Of a stretch of 64,000 bases of DNA, positions 53,775-62,869 are shown piece after piece. The notes under the pieces were generated by a model. That model was given only the letters and a program-made list of their open reading frames with translations, was not told the origin of the DNA and searched no databases. The stretch is from JACKIC01 sp964392305 (lineage in GTDB: Bacteria > Planctomycetota > UBA1135 > UBA2386): assembly GCA_964392305.1 (NCBI GenBank), contig CAYMPV010000028.1:19631-83630 (forward strand), in the 5' to 3' direction. The number at the start of each line of letters is the position of its first letter. Within the stretch, counting starts at the first letter, position 1. Both the position numbers and the translations under genes were made by a program.

Positions 53775-54713
53775 CTAGTCCGGCAACGGGGTCTCGGCGA
53801 GGATCTCGTGCAACGCCGCTTCGGCTTCGTCGTGCGAACGCGCGCCGAGCCGATGTGCCCAGGCCGGCACCAGCAGCGCGCGCACGTCGTCCGGCACCAC
53901 GAAGTCGCGGCCGTGCAGGTGGGCGCGCGCGCGGCAGGCGCGGTGCAGCGCCTGGGCACCGCGCGTGCTGACGCCGGTCATGTTGTCGCTGGCGTTGCGG
54001 GTGCGGTGGGCGAGTTCGACCATGAACGTGCTCAGCTCGCGGTCGCAGCGCACGGCGTCGACGGCGGCGCGCGCAGCGAGCAGTTGGTCGCGCGACGCCA
54101 CCGGCTGCAGGTCGTCGACCAGGCGGTGACCGTCCTCACGCGCCACGGCCTCGATCTCGTGTTCGAAGTCGGGGTAACCCAGCTCGATGCGCAGCAGGAA
54201 GCGGTCGAGCTGGTTCTCGGGCAGCGGGTAGGTGCCGGCGGCGGTCAGCGGATTCTGGGTCGCGATCACGAAGAACGGATCGGGCAGCGAGTGGGTCTGC
54301 CGGTCGATCGTGACGCGGCGTTCTGCCATGCACTCGAGCAGCGCCGACTGCGTGCGCGGTGGCGTGCGGTTGAGTTCGTCGGCGAGCAGCACCGACGTGA
54401 ACACCGGGCCTGGCCGGAACGACAGGTCGCCGGTTCGGGGGTGGAAGATCTGCGCGCCGACGATGTCGCTCGGCAGCAGGTCCGCGGTGCACTGCACGCG
54501 CTGGAACGGCAGATCGAGCGCCCGCGCCAAGGTCCTTGCCAGCAGGGTCTTGCCGACGCCGGGTTGGTCTTCGAGCAGGATGTGGCCGCCGGCGAACAGG
54601 GCCACCACGGCGGCTTCGATGGCGTCATCCTTGCCGCGCAGGTGGTGGCCGACGGCGGTGACGAGGGTCTGGGCGAGCTTGGACATCGAGCGGGGTCTGA
54701 CTGGGGTGGGCAT
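53775..54713 (-). CDS. MoxR family AAA+ ATPase
   Basis: A 312-residue AAA+ protein with Walker A DQPGVGKT near residues 49-56, Walker B LLADELNR near 110-117, sensor 1 FVIATQNP and the MoxR-type lid region with TRGAQALHRACRARA. MoxR ATPases act as chaperones in assembling or activating envelope or metal enzymes and usually sit next to DUF58 and transglutaminase genes, as here. Two ATGs are possible (54713 and 54686). The operon lacks the VWA-domain and BatA/BatB genes of larger MoxR loci. Confidence 0.93.
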   Translation of the reverse strand: MPTPVRPRSMSKLAQTLVTAVGHHLRGKDDAIEAAVVALFAGGHILLEDQPGVGKTLLARTLARALDLPFQRVQCTADLLPSDIVGAQIFHPRTGDLSFRPGPVFTSVLLADELNRTPPRTQSALLECMAERRVTIDRQTHSLPDPFFVIATQNPLTAAGTYPLPENQLDRFLLRIELGYPDFEHEIEAVAREDGHRLVDDLQPVASRDQLLAARAAVDAVRCDRELSTFMVELAHRTRNASDNMTGVSTRGAQALHRACRARAHLHGRDFVVPDDVRALLVPAWAHRLGARSHDEAEAALHEILAETPLPD

Positions 54714-54875
54714 GCTACCCGTCCGATGGGCCGTTGGGACGATTCTGCGGGTGTCGATTCAGGGCTGGATCGATCGGGCCGACAACGGCATGGTCAGCCT
54801 TGCGCTGGGCGGCGCCGCGCCGGACAAACGGGGATGGCGCCAGCCGGTTCACCCGTCACGAACGCGACTCACCGT

Positions 54876-55487
54876 ATGCATCTCACGACTTCCCTTCGTT
54901 CTCTCCTTCCCGTCTGTTTCATTGCCCTGGCCGCCTGCGCCGGCACCATCGACCGCCGCGTCGATTCCGATGCGCCCGACGAGGTCGGCGGTACGGGGCT
55001 GCAGAGTCAGGACATCCGCACCATGGCCGACACGATGGCGCGCGATCTGGGAGAGGCGGGCATCCTGTCTTCGCAGGCCGACGGCAAGACCGTGACCTTC
55101 TACATCATGGCGATGGAGAACCAGTCGTCGGACACGATCAACAAGGAGATCATCGTCTCCGGCATCGAGACGGCGCTGCTGAAGAAGTACGGCCCGCGCA
55201 TCGTGGTGCTGGACCGCAGTTCGGCCGGTCTCGACGCGGTGCGGCGCGAGCGTGAGGCGAAACGCGCCGGCTCGGTCACCGTCAACCAGGGGCAGCGCGG
55301 TGAGGTCATGGGCGCGGACTACGTGCTCTACGGCGTGATCCGCGACCGCACCCAGCAGTCCGGCAGCCTCAAGAGCGCCTACTATCAGGTGACCTTCACG
55401 CTGACCGACCTCGAGACCGATCGCAAGATGTGGCAGAACGACTACCAGACGAAGTTCTTGTCCGAGAAGTCGGTGATCAACCGCTGA
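54876..55487 (+). CDS. lpoB: penicillin-binding protein activator LpoB-like lipoprotein
   Basis: A 203-residue lipoprotein (signal MHLTTSLRSLLPVCFIALAAC, Cys at 21) with a mature domain matching LpoB: GGTGLQSQDIRTMADTMARD near 40-59, then FYIMAMENQSSDTINKEI, a strand-helix fold with GADYVLYGVI and QVTFTLTDLETDRKMWQND. LpoB reaches through the peptidoglycan from the outer membrane to stimulate the bifunctional synthase PBP1B. The adjacent YcfL-like and COG3014-like genes strengthen the call. Whether a PBP1B homologue exists in this organism cannot be seen. Divergent from the MoxR operon, 162-base gap, no clear promoter. Confidence 0.78.
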   Translation: MHLTTSLRSLLPVCFIALAACAGTIDRRVDSDAPDEVGGTGLQSQDIRTMADTMARDLGEAGILSSQADGKTVTFYIMAMENQSSDTINKEIIVSGIETALLKKYGPRIVVLDRSSAGLDAVRREREAKRAGSVTVNQGQRGEVMGADYVLYGVIRDRTQQSGSLKSAYYQVTFTLTDLETDRKMWQNDYQTKFLSEKSVINR

Positions 55488-55498
55488 TCGTCGCGCGC

Positions 55499-56746
55499 AT
55501 GTTCCGCCCGATCTCCCTGTTGGCCGCGGTCGCCCTGTGCGCCGGCTGCGCCGTGCGTGCGCCCCAGATCCCGATGCGTGCGTTCGCCGCGGGCGACATG
55601 GCCGCCGCCGCTTCGGTCCTGCAGGCCGAGGTCGAGACTGGTCCGCCCGAGAACCTGGCGCTCGTGCTCAACATGCTCGCGCAGTGCGAGACGATGCTCG
55701 GTGACGCCGAGTCGGCTTGGCGGCACTTCGAGGCCGCCGGCCGGATCATGGGCAACTGGCAGACCAGCGGTGCCGAGGCGTTCAACGCGGTCGTCGGCAG
55801 CGAGAGCAGCAAGAACTACAAGGGGGATCCGTTCGAGAAGGCGATGAATGCCTTCTACGCCGGCATGCACTACCTGTGGCGCGGCGAGCCGGACAACGCG
55901 CGCGCCTGCTTCAAACGCGGCATCCTCGCGGACGCAGAATTGGGTGAAGACCAATACCGCGCCGACTTCGCGCTGCTGTTCTGGCTGGCCGGGCGCATGA
56001 GCCGTCTGATGGGCAACGCGGATGCCGAAGACCTGTTTCGCGAAGCGCAGCAAGCCGACGAGTTTGCGCGCAGCAACGGTTCGCGCGGCGATGGTGCCGG
56101 GCGTGTGATGCAGGATCCTGGCGCGGGAAATCTCGTGCTCCTGGTCGAGTGTGGCATGGGCCCCGAGAAGTACGGCGACGGCGCCCACGAGGAACTCGTG
56201 CGTTTCCGTCCCGGAGACAGTTCGGTGGCCCTCGCGGAGGTCACGTTGGCCGGAATGGCGCCGCAGCGCACCGTGCCGCTGGCGGACCTCTACTACCAGG
56301 CCAGCACCATGGGCGGCACCCAGATGGAGGGCATCCGCCAGGGCAAGGCGGTGTTCAAGACGGTCTCGACGGTGAGCGGCGTGGTGCTGCTGGACATGGC
56401 GGCGCGCGACCACGGCAAGGGTGCGCAGGACAAAGCCATCGCCGGCGGCGTTCTGCTGCTTCTGGGGCTGCTGACCAGCAGTGCGGCCGATGTGCGTCAC
56501 TGGGCCACCTTGCCCGACACCGTGCAGGTGCTGACCATGAACGTCTCACCCGGAGACCACGACTTGCAGATCGAGTTCTTCGACCGCGACGGCGCGCGTC
56601 TGCCAACGCTCTCCCAGACCTGGCGCGTCAGCGTGCCCGAGGGCAAGGAGAGTTACTACCTGTTCCGTGCCTTGCCCGGGCTCGATCGGCTCGCCGCCGG
56701 TGCAATCGCGCCAACTCCCATTCCGTCACCGAAGGAACTGCCATGA
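55499..56746 (+). CDS. COG3014-like lipoprotein
   Basis: A 415-residue lipoprotein; ATG 55499 gives the signal MFRPISLLAAVALCAGC (Cys at 17). The N-terminal half is helical and TPR-like (FEKAMNAFYAGMHYLWRGEP, ARACFKRGILADAELGEDQY), typical of COG3014 proteins; the second half is beta-rich with a glycine zipper-like hydrophobic stretch near residues 320-335. In gamma-proteobacteria this family neighbours YcfL and LpoB genes. It starts 11 bases after lpoB and its stop overlaps the YcfL-like ATG, so the three form one operon. Confidence 0.68.
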   Translation: MFRPISLLAAVALCAGCAVRAPQIPMRAFAAGDMAAAASVLQAEVETGPPENLALVLNMLAQCETMLGDAESAWRHFEAAGRIMGNWQTSGAEAFNAVVGSESSKNYKGDPFEKAMNAFYAGMHYLWRGEPDNARACFKRGILADAELGEDQYRADFALLFWLAGRMSRLMGNADAEDLFREAQQADEFARSNGSRGDGAGRVMQDPGAGNLVLLVECGMGPEKYGDGAHEELVRFRPGDSSVALAEVTLAGMAPQRTVPLADLYYQASTMGGTQMEGIRQGKAVFKTVSTVSGVVLLDMAARDHGKGAQDKAIAGGVLLLLGLLTSSAADVRHWATLPDTVQVLTMNVSPGDHDLQIEFFDRDGARLPTLSQTWRVSVPEGKESYYLFRALPGLDRLAAGAIAPTPIPSPKELP

Positions 56747-57141
56747 GACGATCCCTTGCCATCGCCGTTTGCGCCGCCTGGTTCGCCAGCTGCAGCACGG
56801 CTCCCTACCCCGCCTACGCGATCGAAGACGACGCCGAACAGGTCGCCAGCGTGGTCGTCGCCGACACCGCGCTGCAGAACGTGATCCGCGTCGGGCGCGC
56901 CCAGGTGTCTCGTTTGCAGACTGGTGAGCTCAAGGTGATCGTGCCGGTGCGCAATGTCGACGATGAGCAGATCCAGGTGCTCGCCCAGATCAGCTTTCGC
57001 GACGAACAGCGATTGTCGGTCGGCGACACGTCCAACCGGCAGGTCAAGCTCATCCCGCCCGGCGACACCATCGAGCTGATGTGGACATCGTTGAGCAAGG
57101 ACGCGGCCGATTACGTCGTGCGTCTGGGCTGGAACAAGTAG
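56743..57141 (+). CDS. YcfL-like (DUF1425) lipoprotein
   Basis: A 132-residue lipoprotein (lipobox FASC, Cys near 17) followed by a single immunoglobulin-like beta domain with LKVIVPVRNVDDEQIQVLAQ and the C-terminal GDTIELMWTSLSKDAADYVV, as in the YcfL/DUF1425 family encoded next to lpoB in enterobacteria. Role unknown; the fixed neighbourhood links it to peptidoglycan synthesis. Start fixed by the ATGA overlap. Confidence 0.72.
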   Translation: MRRSLAIAVCAAWFASCSTAPYPAYAIEDDAEQVASVVVADTALQNVIRVGRAQVSRLQTGELKVIVPVRNVDDEQIQVLAQISFRDEQRLSVGDTSNRQVKLIPPGDTIELMWTSLSKDAADYVVRLGWNK

Positions 57142-57178
57142 TTGCAGGAGTAGCCGGAGAATCGCAAAGGAGGTCAGC

Positions 57179-57634
57179 ATGTCGCGTTCATTCTTCTTCG
57201 TGTCCCTGGCCGCGCTGGCGGGTCTCACGGCTTGCGCCGGATCACGCTACGCCGAGCCGGCTCAGCCGGTGGCGCGTTTGATCGAACGCCCCGCAGCGGC
57301 GCCGGTGCCGCGCGGCAGCGAACAGCAGCTCGCGCCGAACGAGGGTGACAGCGAAGCGCGGCGCGCCTGGTTCGAGCAGGAGATCGAACGGGCCCGCTAC
57401 GTGCCGCCGCCGCCACCGGTCGAGACGCGCATCGTCTACGAGCGGGTCCCGTACGACGACGGGTACTACGTGCGTCAGCCCGACTGCCGCTACGACGACG
57501 GCCCGAGCTTCCCGATCAACACCGCGGCCGGCGCGAGCCTGGGTGCGATCATCGGCAACCAGTCCGGCCACTGCGACGAAGGGGCCTTGATCGGCGCCGG
57601 CATCGGTCTGCTGTTCGACTTCGCGCGCTGGTGA
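57179..57634 (+). CDS. small lipoprotein with glycine-zipper end
   Basis: A 151-residue lipoprotein preceded by a near-perfect ribosome-binding site (AAAGGAGGT, five bases before the ATG). Signal ends at LTAC (Cys near 19). The mature protein has a charged helix (EARRAWFEQEIERARY), a Pro run, a Tyr/Asp-rich part, and a final glycine zipper (GASLGAIIGN, GALIGAGIGLLFD) of the kind that inserts in the outer membrane. Probably the last gene of the LpoB operon (37-base gap). Confidence 0.7.
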   Translation: MSRSFFFVSLAALAGLTACAGSRYAEPAQPVARLIERPAAAPVPRGSEQQLAPNEGDSEARRAWFEQEIERARYVPPPPPVETRIVYERVPYDDGYYVRQPDCRYDDGPSFPINTAAGASLGAIIGNQSGHCDEGALIGAGIGLLFDFARW

Positions 57635-57664
57635 CGCTCTGCGGCGCCGGATACGTTCGGTGCC

Positions 57665-58894
57665 GTGCACAAGTCGACCGTCGCGACGTTCTTCGCCAAG
57701 GGGCACCTGATCGACTCGGGGCTGCTCTCCGACGCCCTCGAGGCGGTGCAGGGAGCGGGCGCGACCTACAAGGTGCTGCGCATGGACATCGGCACCAACC
57801 GCTGGGACGAGAGCCAGCTGTTGCTGCAGGTCGAGGCGCCCGACGAGGACTGCTTCGAGCTGGTGCGCGCCGACCTGATGTCGCTGGGGTTGTCCGAGAC
57901 CGAGACGCAGGACGCGACGTTCGCGACCGTCGACCTGGATGGCACCGCGCCCGAGGGCTTCTACTCGTCGACTAACCTCGCGACCGAGGTCCGCATCGAC
58001 GGCACCTGGGTGCCGGTGCAGAACCAGCGCATGGACGCGACGCTGGTGCTCGATGGTGACGTGGTGCGCTGCGTCAAGCTGCGCGACCTCGTCGCCGGCC
58101 AGCGCCTCGTCGTCGGCTACAGCGGCATCCGCGTGACGCCCTACACCACACGCAAGCTGCAGGAGGGCAAGTTCGGCTTCATGCAGGGTGGCGCCAGTTC
58201 CGAACGGCGGCTGCCGGCGCAGGTCGCCGACGTCGTGCAGGAATGGCGCCGCGTGCGCAGCGAGGGCAAGAAGGTGATCCTCGTCGCCGGTCCGGTGGTG
58301 GTGCACGTCGGCGCGGCGCCCGTTCTCGCCGCGATCCTGCGCGCCGGCCAGGTCGACGGCCTGCTCAGCGGCAACGCGCTCGCCGTGCACGACATCGAGG
58401 CGATCCTCTACGGCACCAGCCTCGGCGTCGAACTGGCCTCGGGCCGCGCCGCCGTGCACGGCCACATGCACCACATGCGCGCGATCAACACGATCCGGCG
58501 CTGCGGCAGCATCGAGCAGGCCGTCGCCAACGGCACGCTGAAGGCCGGCGTCATGCACGCGTGCGTCACCGCCAAGGTGCCGTTCTGCCTCGCCGGTTCG
58601 ATCCGCGACGACGGACCGCTGCCCGACACCGAGATGGACCTGATCGCGGCGCAGGAGGCCTACGCGAAGATCGTCGAGAACGCCGGACTGGTGGTGATCC
58701 TCAGCTCGATGCTGCACGGCATCGGCACCGGCAACATGATCCCGGCGGACGTGATGACCGTCTGCGTCGACATCCATCCGGCGGTGGTCAGCAAGCTGTC
58801 CGATCGCGGCTCGGCGCAGAGCCAGGGCATCGTCACCGACGTCGGCGCGTTCCTGGCCGAATTGGCGCGCCAGCTCGGGGTTGCGGTCGAATAG
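57665..58894 (+). CDS. ornithine cyclodeaminase of the archaeal/AgrE-related LOR/SDH family
   Basis: A 409-residue enzyme from GTG 57665. The N-terminal 100 residues form the small ACT-like LOR/SDH domain (VATFFAKGHLIDSGLLSDAL, YKVLRMDIGTN), followed by a Rossmann-type domain (ILVAGPVVVHVGAAPVLAAI; GLLSGNALAVHDIEAILYG; HGHMHHMRAINTIRRCGSI). This matches the TIGR00300 family, whose archaeal members convert ornithine to proline and ammonia with NAD, and which also forms the C-terminal part of cyanobacterial AgrE. It would provide a one-step route from ornithine to proline. Not related in fold to the mu-crystallin type enzyme. Confidence 0.82.
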   Translation: MHKSTVATFFAKGHLIDSGLLSDALEAVQGAGATYKVLRMDIGTNRWDESQLLLQVEAPDEDCFELVRADLMSLGLSETETQDATFATVDLDGTAPEGFYSSTNLATEVRIDGTWVPVQNQRMDATLVLDGDVVRCVKLRDLVAGQRLVVGYSGIRVTPYTTRKLQEGKFGFMQGGASSERRLPAQVADVVQEWRRVRSEGKKVILVAGPVVVHVGAAPVLAAILRAGQVDGLLSGNALAVHDIEAILYGTSLGVELASGRAAVHGHMHHMRAINTIRRCGSIEQAVANGTLKAGVMHACVTAKVPFCLAGSIRDDGPLPDTEMDLIAAQEAYAKIVENAGLVVILSSMLHGIGTGNMIPADVMTVCVDIHPAVVSKLSDRGSAQSQGIVTDVGAFLAELARQLGVAVE

Positions 58895-58962
58895 GCGGAC
58901 CCGGACGCCGGCGTCGAAACGACTCCGGTCCGTGGCCGGTCCTGGTCGATAGCTCCGATGTG

Positions 58963-60090
58963 ATGGGGCGAATCGCGTTCGTAGTCTCGTTGACCGCCGG
59001 TCTGGCCGCTCAACAACCGTTGGCCGTGGCAGCACCGGTTCCGGCCGTGCCGCGTGAGGTCGTGCTGATCGACGGGCGCGGCGCGGTCTCGGCCGCGGCG
59101 TTCGGCCTCGGCAACGGCGGCATCGACGCTCGCCACGCGCCGGGCGAACTGCGTTTCGACGAACACGTCTGCGTCACGCCGGGAGGCGTGCGCATCGACT
59201 GCCAGGTCGCGGGCGTCAAGTTCACGTTCCCCTCGGGACGCGAACTGCTGGTCGCCCCCGACGGCTTCCTGCATCTGCGCAGCGGCGAGAACGCCGGGCC
59301 GTTCACGGCCGGTATCGAGCTGCGGCTCGGCGACGGCGCGATCGTGCGCATCGTGCTCAATCCGTCGCAACGGCGTCGGCTGCGCGACGTCGTCATCGTC
59401 GCCGGCGAACGTGTGCTGCAACCGTGGCGCCGCGGCGACGCGGCGGTCGACACCGCGCGTGACCAACCATGGCCCGGCGTCAAGCTTGCCAGCGTCGGCG
59501 ACGGAGGCGACATCTACCGCGTGATCGGCATGGGCCCGATGATCGTGCTCGATCGCCTGCTGGTCGAGAAGGCCCGCGAGGAGGTCGCGCCGACCGAACG
59601 CATCGCGCTGCTGACGGCGCCGCTGGTGCAGTCGATGGTGCGCATGCCGCGCCAACACACCGAGTCGGATGCCGCCGTGCGTGGTGCGGTCTCGGCGGTG
59701 GCCGCGGTCGCCGATCGCGGCAACGACCTGTTCCCGAGCGGCGCGCTGCTCGAGCGCGCCGAACGCGACCGGTTACGCTGGCTGCTGAACGGCGGCTGGG
59801 AGCTCGAACTGATCGTCGATGGCATGAAGCCGCGGCTCGGTCTCTACGCGGGCATGAGCAAGCGGCCGCTGGTCGAGTGGCAGCTCGGCGTGAGTCCGGC
59901 AGCGTTCCTGGGCAATCCCAACGACGATCAGCCTGGTGATCGGCCCTACCACGGCAACGGCACCCGCATGCTGAACGTCGCCACCGACCTGCAGGCGCGC
60001 GAAGCGCTGTTCGAACGCACGGTTGCGCTCGGGGTGTTGGCGCGCATGCTGCACCCCAAGGGTGAGAGCGCCGGTCGTCGTCGCCGCTGA
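58963..60090 (+). CDS. secreted protein of unknown function
   Basis: A 375-residue protein with an N-terminal signal-like segment (MGRIAFVVSLTAGLAAQ). The mature part is mixed, with VTFPSGRELL-like strands early and a helical second half (DLQAREALFERTVALGVLAR) ending in a basic SAGRRRR tail. No motif recognised. GTG 58960 is directly before the ATG and could also be used. Codon choice matches its neighbours. Confidence 0.65.
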   Translation: MGRIAFVVSLTAGLAAQQPLAVAAPVPAVPREVVLIDGRGAVSAAAFGLGNGGIDARHAPGELRFDEHVCVTPGGVRIDCQVAGVKFTFPSGRELLVAPDGFLHLRSGENAGPFTAGIELRLGDGAIVRIVLNPSQRRRLRDVVIVAGERVLQPWRRGDAAVDTARDQPWPGVKLASVGDGGDIYRVIGMGPMIVLDRLLVEKAREEVAPTERIALLTAPLVQSMVRMPRQHTESDAAVRGAVSAVAAVADRGNDLFPSGALLERAERDRLRWLLNGGWELELIVDGMKPRLGLYAGMSKRPLVEWQLGVSPAAFLGNPNDDQPGDRPYHGNGTRMLNVATDLQAREALFERTVALGVLARMLHPKGESAGRRRR

Positions 60091-60109
60091 CGGGCGCTGA
60101 CCCGCGACG

Positions 60110-61081
60110 CTACTTGTTGCGCCGCGCCACCGCTTCCTTGGCGCGCGGCGAACGGTGCTCACGCAGGGCCGCCTCGACCGCCGGGTCCTTCTGCTCGCCG
60201 CTGTCCAAGCGCAGCAGCGCCTCGAGTGCCGAGTCGGTGTTGGTGGCGCCGATCGCGAGCAGGACCACGGCGCGGTCCTTGGGTTCACGCAGCAAACGCA
60301 GCCGACCCTGCAAGCGCGCCGTCGCCTCTTCACCGTGCAGCATCTTGGCGATGCGGCCGACGACCCGCGCGTATTCGGGGTCGGTCACCGGGCCCAGCGA
60401 AACCATCAGCGAGTCGAGCAGGCCGTCGAGGCGCTGTTCGGCGCACAGTTCGGCGAGCGCGATCTTGTGGGCGACGTCGTCGACCTCGCCCGAGGCGCGC
60501 GACACGAGCTGACTCCACTGCACGGCTTGCAGGTGCCGGCACAAGTCAGGACGTTCGGTGAGGAAGCGTGTCGCTTCGGTGCGCACCGCAGCGTCGCCGC
60601 GCAGCGCCATCTCGCACAGTGCGCCAGCGGTGTCGCTGGGTGCTGCGCCGGCTTCGCTGCGCGCCAGCAGCGCCGCGAACCCGACCAGCGGGTCCTTGTC
60701 CAGATCGGCACCGACCAGCGGATTGCTGCCGGCCCAGCCGACCATGCGGAAGTACGGGCCCTGCTCAGGGGCCAGACCCAGTCGCGTCGCGACCACCGTG
60801 GCGTCCTGCAGGCAGTAGAGGCGCGATTGCCGCGGTGTCGGCCGGTTGTGCAGCGACAGCTTGGGCCAGTCGAGAACCGTCACCGCGCGTTGTCCGGCAG
60901 CGCCGCGCACCTCGCGCAGCACCTGCACGGTGTGCAGCACGACGTCTTCGCCGTGCGCGACCTTGTTGACCTGGCGGCCGACGACGACCGCATCGGCGTC
61001 GGCGAGGCCGCGGCGCAGGTCCTGGCCGGTCACCGCAGCGGCGCAGCAGAGCAGGGGGAGGATCGAGAGGAGTTGACGCAT
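60110..61081 (-). CDS. secreted HEAT-like helical protein, function unknown
   Basis: A 323-residue protein with signal peptide (cleavage near AVTGQ, residue 20). An N-terminal beta domain (ADAVVVGRQVNKVAHGEDVV) resembles small envelope domains that monitor secretion, followed by a helical array at about 145-320 with HEAT-like pairs (DAAVRTEATRFLTERPDL, DSALEALLRLDSGEQKDPAV). Its ATG lies one base after the stop of the metzincin-like gene (TGA-C-ATG), so the two are cotranscribed. Confidence 0.68.
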   Translation of the reverse strand: MRQLLSILPLLCCAAAVTGQDLRRGLADADAVVVGRQVNKVAHGEDVVLHTVQVLREVRGAAGQRAVTVLDWPKLSLHNRPTPRQSRLYCLQDATVVATRLGLAPEQGPYFRMVGWAGSNPLVGADLDKDPLVGFAALLARSEAGAAPSDTAGALCEMALRGDAAVRTEATRFLTERPDLCRHLQAVQWSQLVSRASGEVDDVAHKIALAELCAEQRLDGLLDSLMVSLGPVTDPEYARVVGRIAKMLHGEEATARLQGRLRLLREPKDRAVVLLAIGATNTDSALEALLRLDSGEQKDPAVEAALREHRSPRAKEAVARRNK

Positions 61082-61082
61082 G

Positions 61083-62864
61083 TCAGTTGCCGTAGAAGAC
61101 CTGCTCGAGCAGGTAGGCCAGGTTGAGGGTGTTGAAGGCCGACGCGGCGTTGATCGCGCCGCTGTACGACAGCGCCGGGCTCATCACGTTGGTCGCGCCG
61201 GCGGGGAACAGGCTCGTGGTCCGGATGTGACCGTCCGACGAGCCCGGGAAGTTGGTGGTGTCGTTGCCGTAGAGCCCGTCCGGCATCGCGCCGTTCTGCA
61301 CCAGGCCGACGGAGTGGCCACATTCGTGGGCGACGATCACCGCGGTGAAGCGCGCCAGGTCGGCGATCGCGGTGTCGATCACGGTCGCGCGCGAATCGGT
61401 CAGCGCGCCGGTCAGCCGCTGATCGTCCTGGCCGTCGGCGCCGATGGCGGTGCCGCTCAACGAGGGTGCGAGCGGGCCGAAGGTCAGCCGGAACGCGCTC
61501 GTCGACGGCGGGCCCATGCCCGAATCGGCGATCGTCTGCAGGAACACGCCGAGGCGCACGCCCGAGAAGCTCGTCAGGGTGTTGTCGTTCTGGGTCGTGT
61601 TCGACGGGTCGAAGATCGCCACGCCGAGCACACCCGCGCTGGTCGGTGCGCCGGCGATGCTGATCTGCGAGTAACCGAACGACGAGTAGGGCACGCTCGA
61701 GCTGAGGAACGTGCCGCCCGGATCGGTGGTCGTGAACGAGATCGGCGCGCTGCCGTGCAGCGACGCGAGTTCGAGCAGCAGCAACAGCTTGAAGCGTGCG
61801 ACCACGACTTCGTTGCTGTCCTGGCCGTTGGCGACGTTGGGGATCGGGCTGCTGTGTTGCAGGCCGAGCACGTGCAGGATGTCCTCGAAGTCGCTGCGCG
61901 AGTTGGCGCTGGCCACGGTGTCGACCGAGACCCCACCCGCGATGACGCTGGTCGTGAACGACTCGATGTCGCGCGAGAAGTCCAGGTACCACACCTGCTG
62001 CGAGTTGACGCTGGTCTCGAACGGCCGCAGCGCGTCGTTGAACGGGCGCACGCTGGCGGCGAACGTCGAGGGATCCGATGCCGTGCCCGAGCTGTCGACG
62101 ACCACGCAGCTCAACGTGAACGCACCGGGCGGGAACGACGTCGCCGTCGGCACCCGATAACTCGCGGCGGTGTTCGTGGCCGAGATCGGCGACAGGAACG
62201 GCAGCAGGTTGGTGCCGGCAGTCTGCGTGCCGCTCGACGTGGTCACCGCGACGTCGGCGAACACCTGCGTCGCGGCCGTGTTGATGCCGGCGTTGTCGGA
62301 GTAGGCGAGGGTCACGGTCCAGCCGTTGACCGGGACCTGCAACGTGCCGCCGGCGAGACCGGTGCCGTTCAGGGCATCGTCGATGCCGGCGATCGTGACG
62401 TTGCTGATCACCGGTGCGGCGCCGTCGCTGGTACCGATCGTCACCGGCGCACCGGTGTTGCCCAGGGCGCCGCCGAGATCGGCGATCGCGTCGTTGCCCG
62501 CCGAGAACGCGATCGTCGTGCTGCCGGGCGAGAGGTTGACACCGCTGCCCAGCGTGATCGCCACGGCGCGTGCATTGAGCAGCGTCGGGGCCGTGTTGAC
62601 GGTGCCGAGGCTGGCTCCGGCCGACAGGGTGAAGTCGGCATCGGTCAGCAGACTGCTGCCGACCAGGTTGACGTCCTCGGACAAGAACAGCTGCAGCGTG
62701 TCACCAGCCGTCGGGGTCGCGCCCGCGCCCACGAAGGTCGCGCCGACGAGCGCCGGCGCGACATTGGCGGCGGTGCCGCCGCCACCGCCGCAGGCACCGA
62801 GCACGAGGATCGGCGTGAGCAGCAGGGGAAATCGCTGCGGTAGGGAGGGGTTCGTTCCGAACAT
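61083..62864 (-). CDS. metzincin-like lipoprotein with altered zinc motif
   Basis: A 593-residue lipoprotein (lipobox VLGAC, Cys near 25, then a run of Gly). Residues about 35-300 form beta-sandwich domains with repeated Ig-like strands. The C-terminal part holds VAHECGHSVGLVQNG near residue 511, an HExxHxxG motif, and NVMSP near 560, which looks like the Met-turn of metzincin peptidases. The third zinc ligand expected at the eleventh position is Gln instead of His or Asp. A matrixin-like surface protease is likely by fold, but activity is uncertain. Starts head to head, five bases from the ATG of the gene at 62870. Confidence 0.75.
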   Translation of the reverse strand: MFGTNPSLPQRFPLLLTPILVLGACGGGGGTAANVAPALVGATFVGAGATPTAGDTLQLFLSEDVNLVGSSLLTDADFTLSAGASLGTVNTAPTLLNARAVAITLGSGVNLSPGSTTIAFSAGNDAIADLGGALGNTGAPVTIGTSDGAAPVISNVTIAGIDDALNGTGLAGGTLQVPVNGWTVTLAYSDNAGINTAATQVFADVAVTTSSGTQTAGTNLLPFLSPISATNTAASYRVPTATSFPPGAFTLSCVVVDSSGTASDPSTFAASVRPFNDALRPFETSVNSQQVWYLDFSRDIESFTTSVIAGGVSVDTVASANSRSDFEDILHVLGLQHSSPIPNVANGQDSNEVVVARFKLLLLLELASLHGSAPISFTTTDPGGTFLSSSVPYSSFGYSQISIAGAPTSAGVLGVAIFDPSNTTQNDNTLTSFSGVRLGVFLQTIADSGMGPPSTSAFRLTFGPLAPSLSGTAIGADGQDDQRLTGALTDSRATVIDTAIADLARFTAVIVAHECGHSVGLVQNGAMPDGLYGNDTTNFPGSSDGHIRTTSLFPAGATNVMSPALSYSGAINAASAFNTLNLAYLLEQVFYGN

Positions 62865-62869
62865 GGGGT

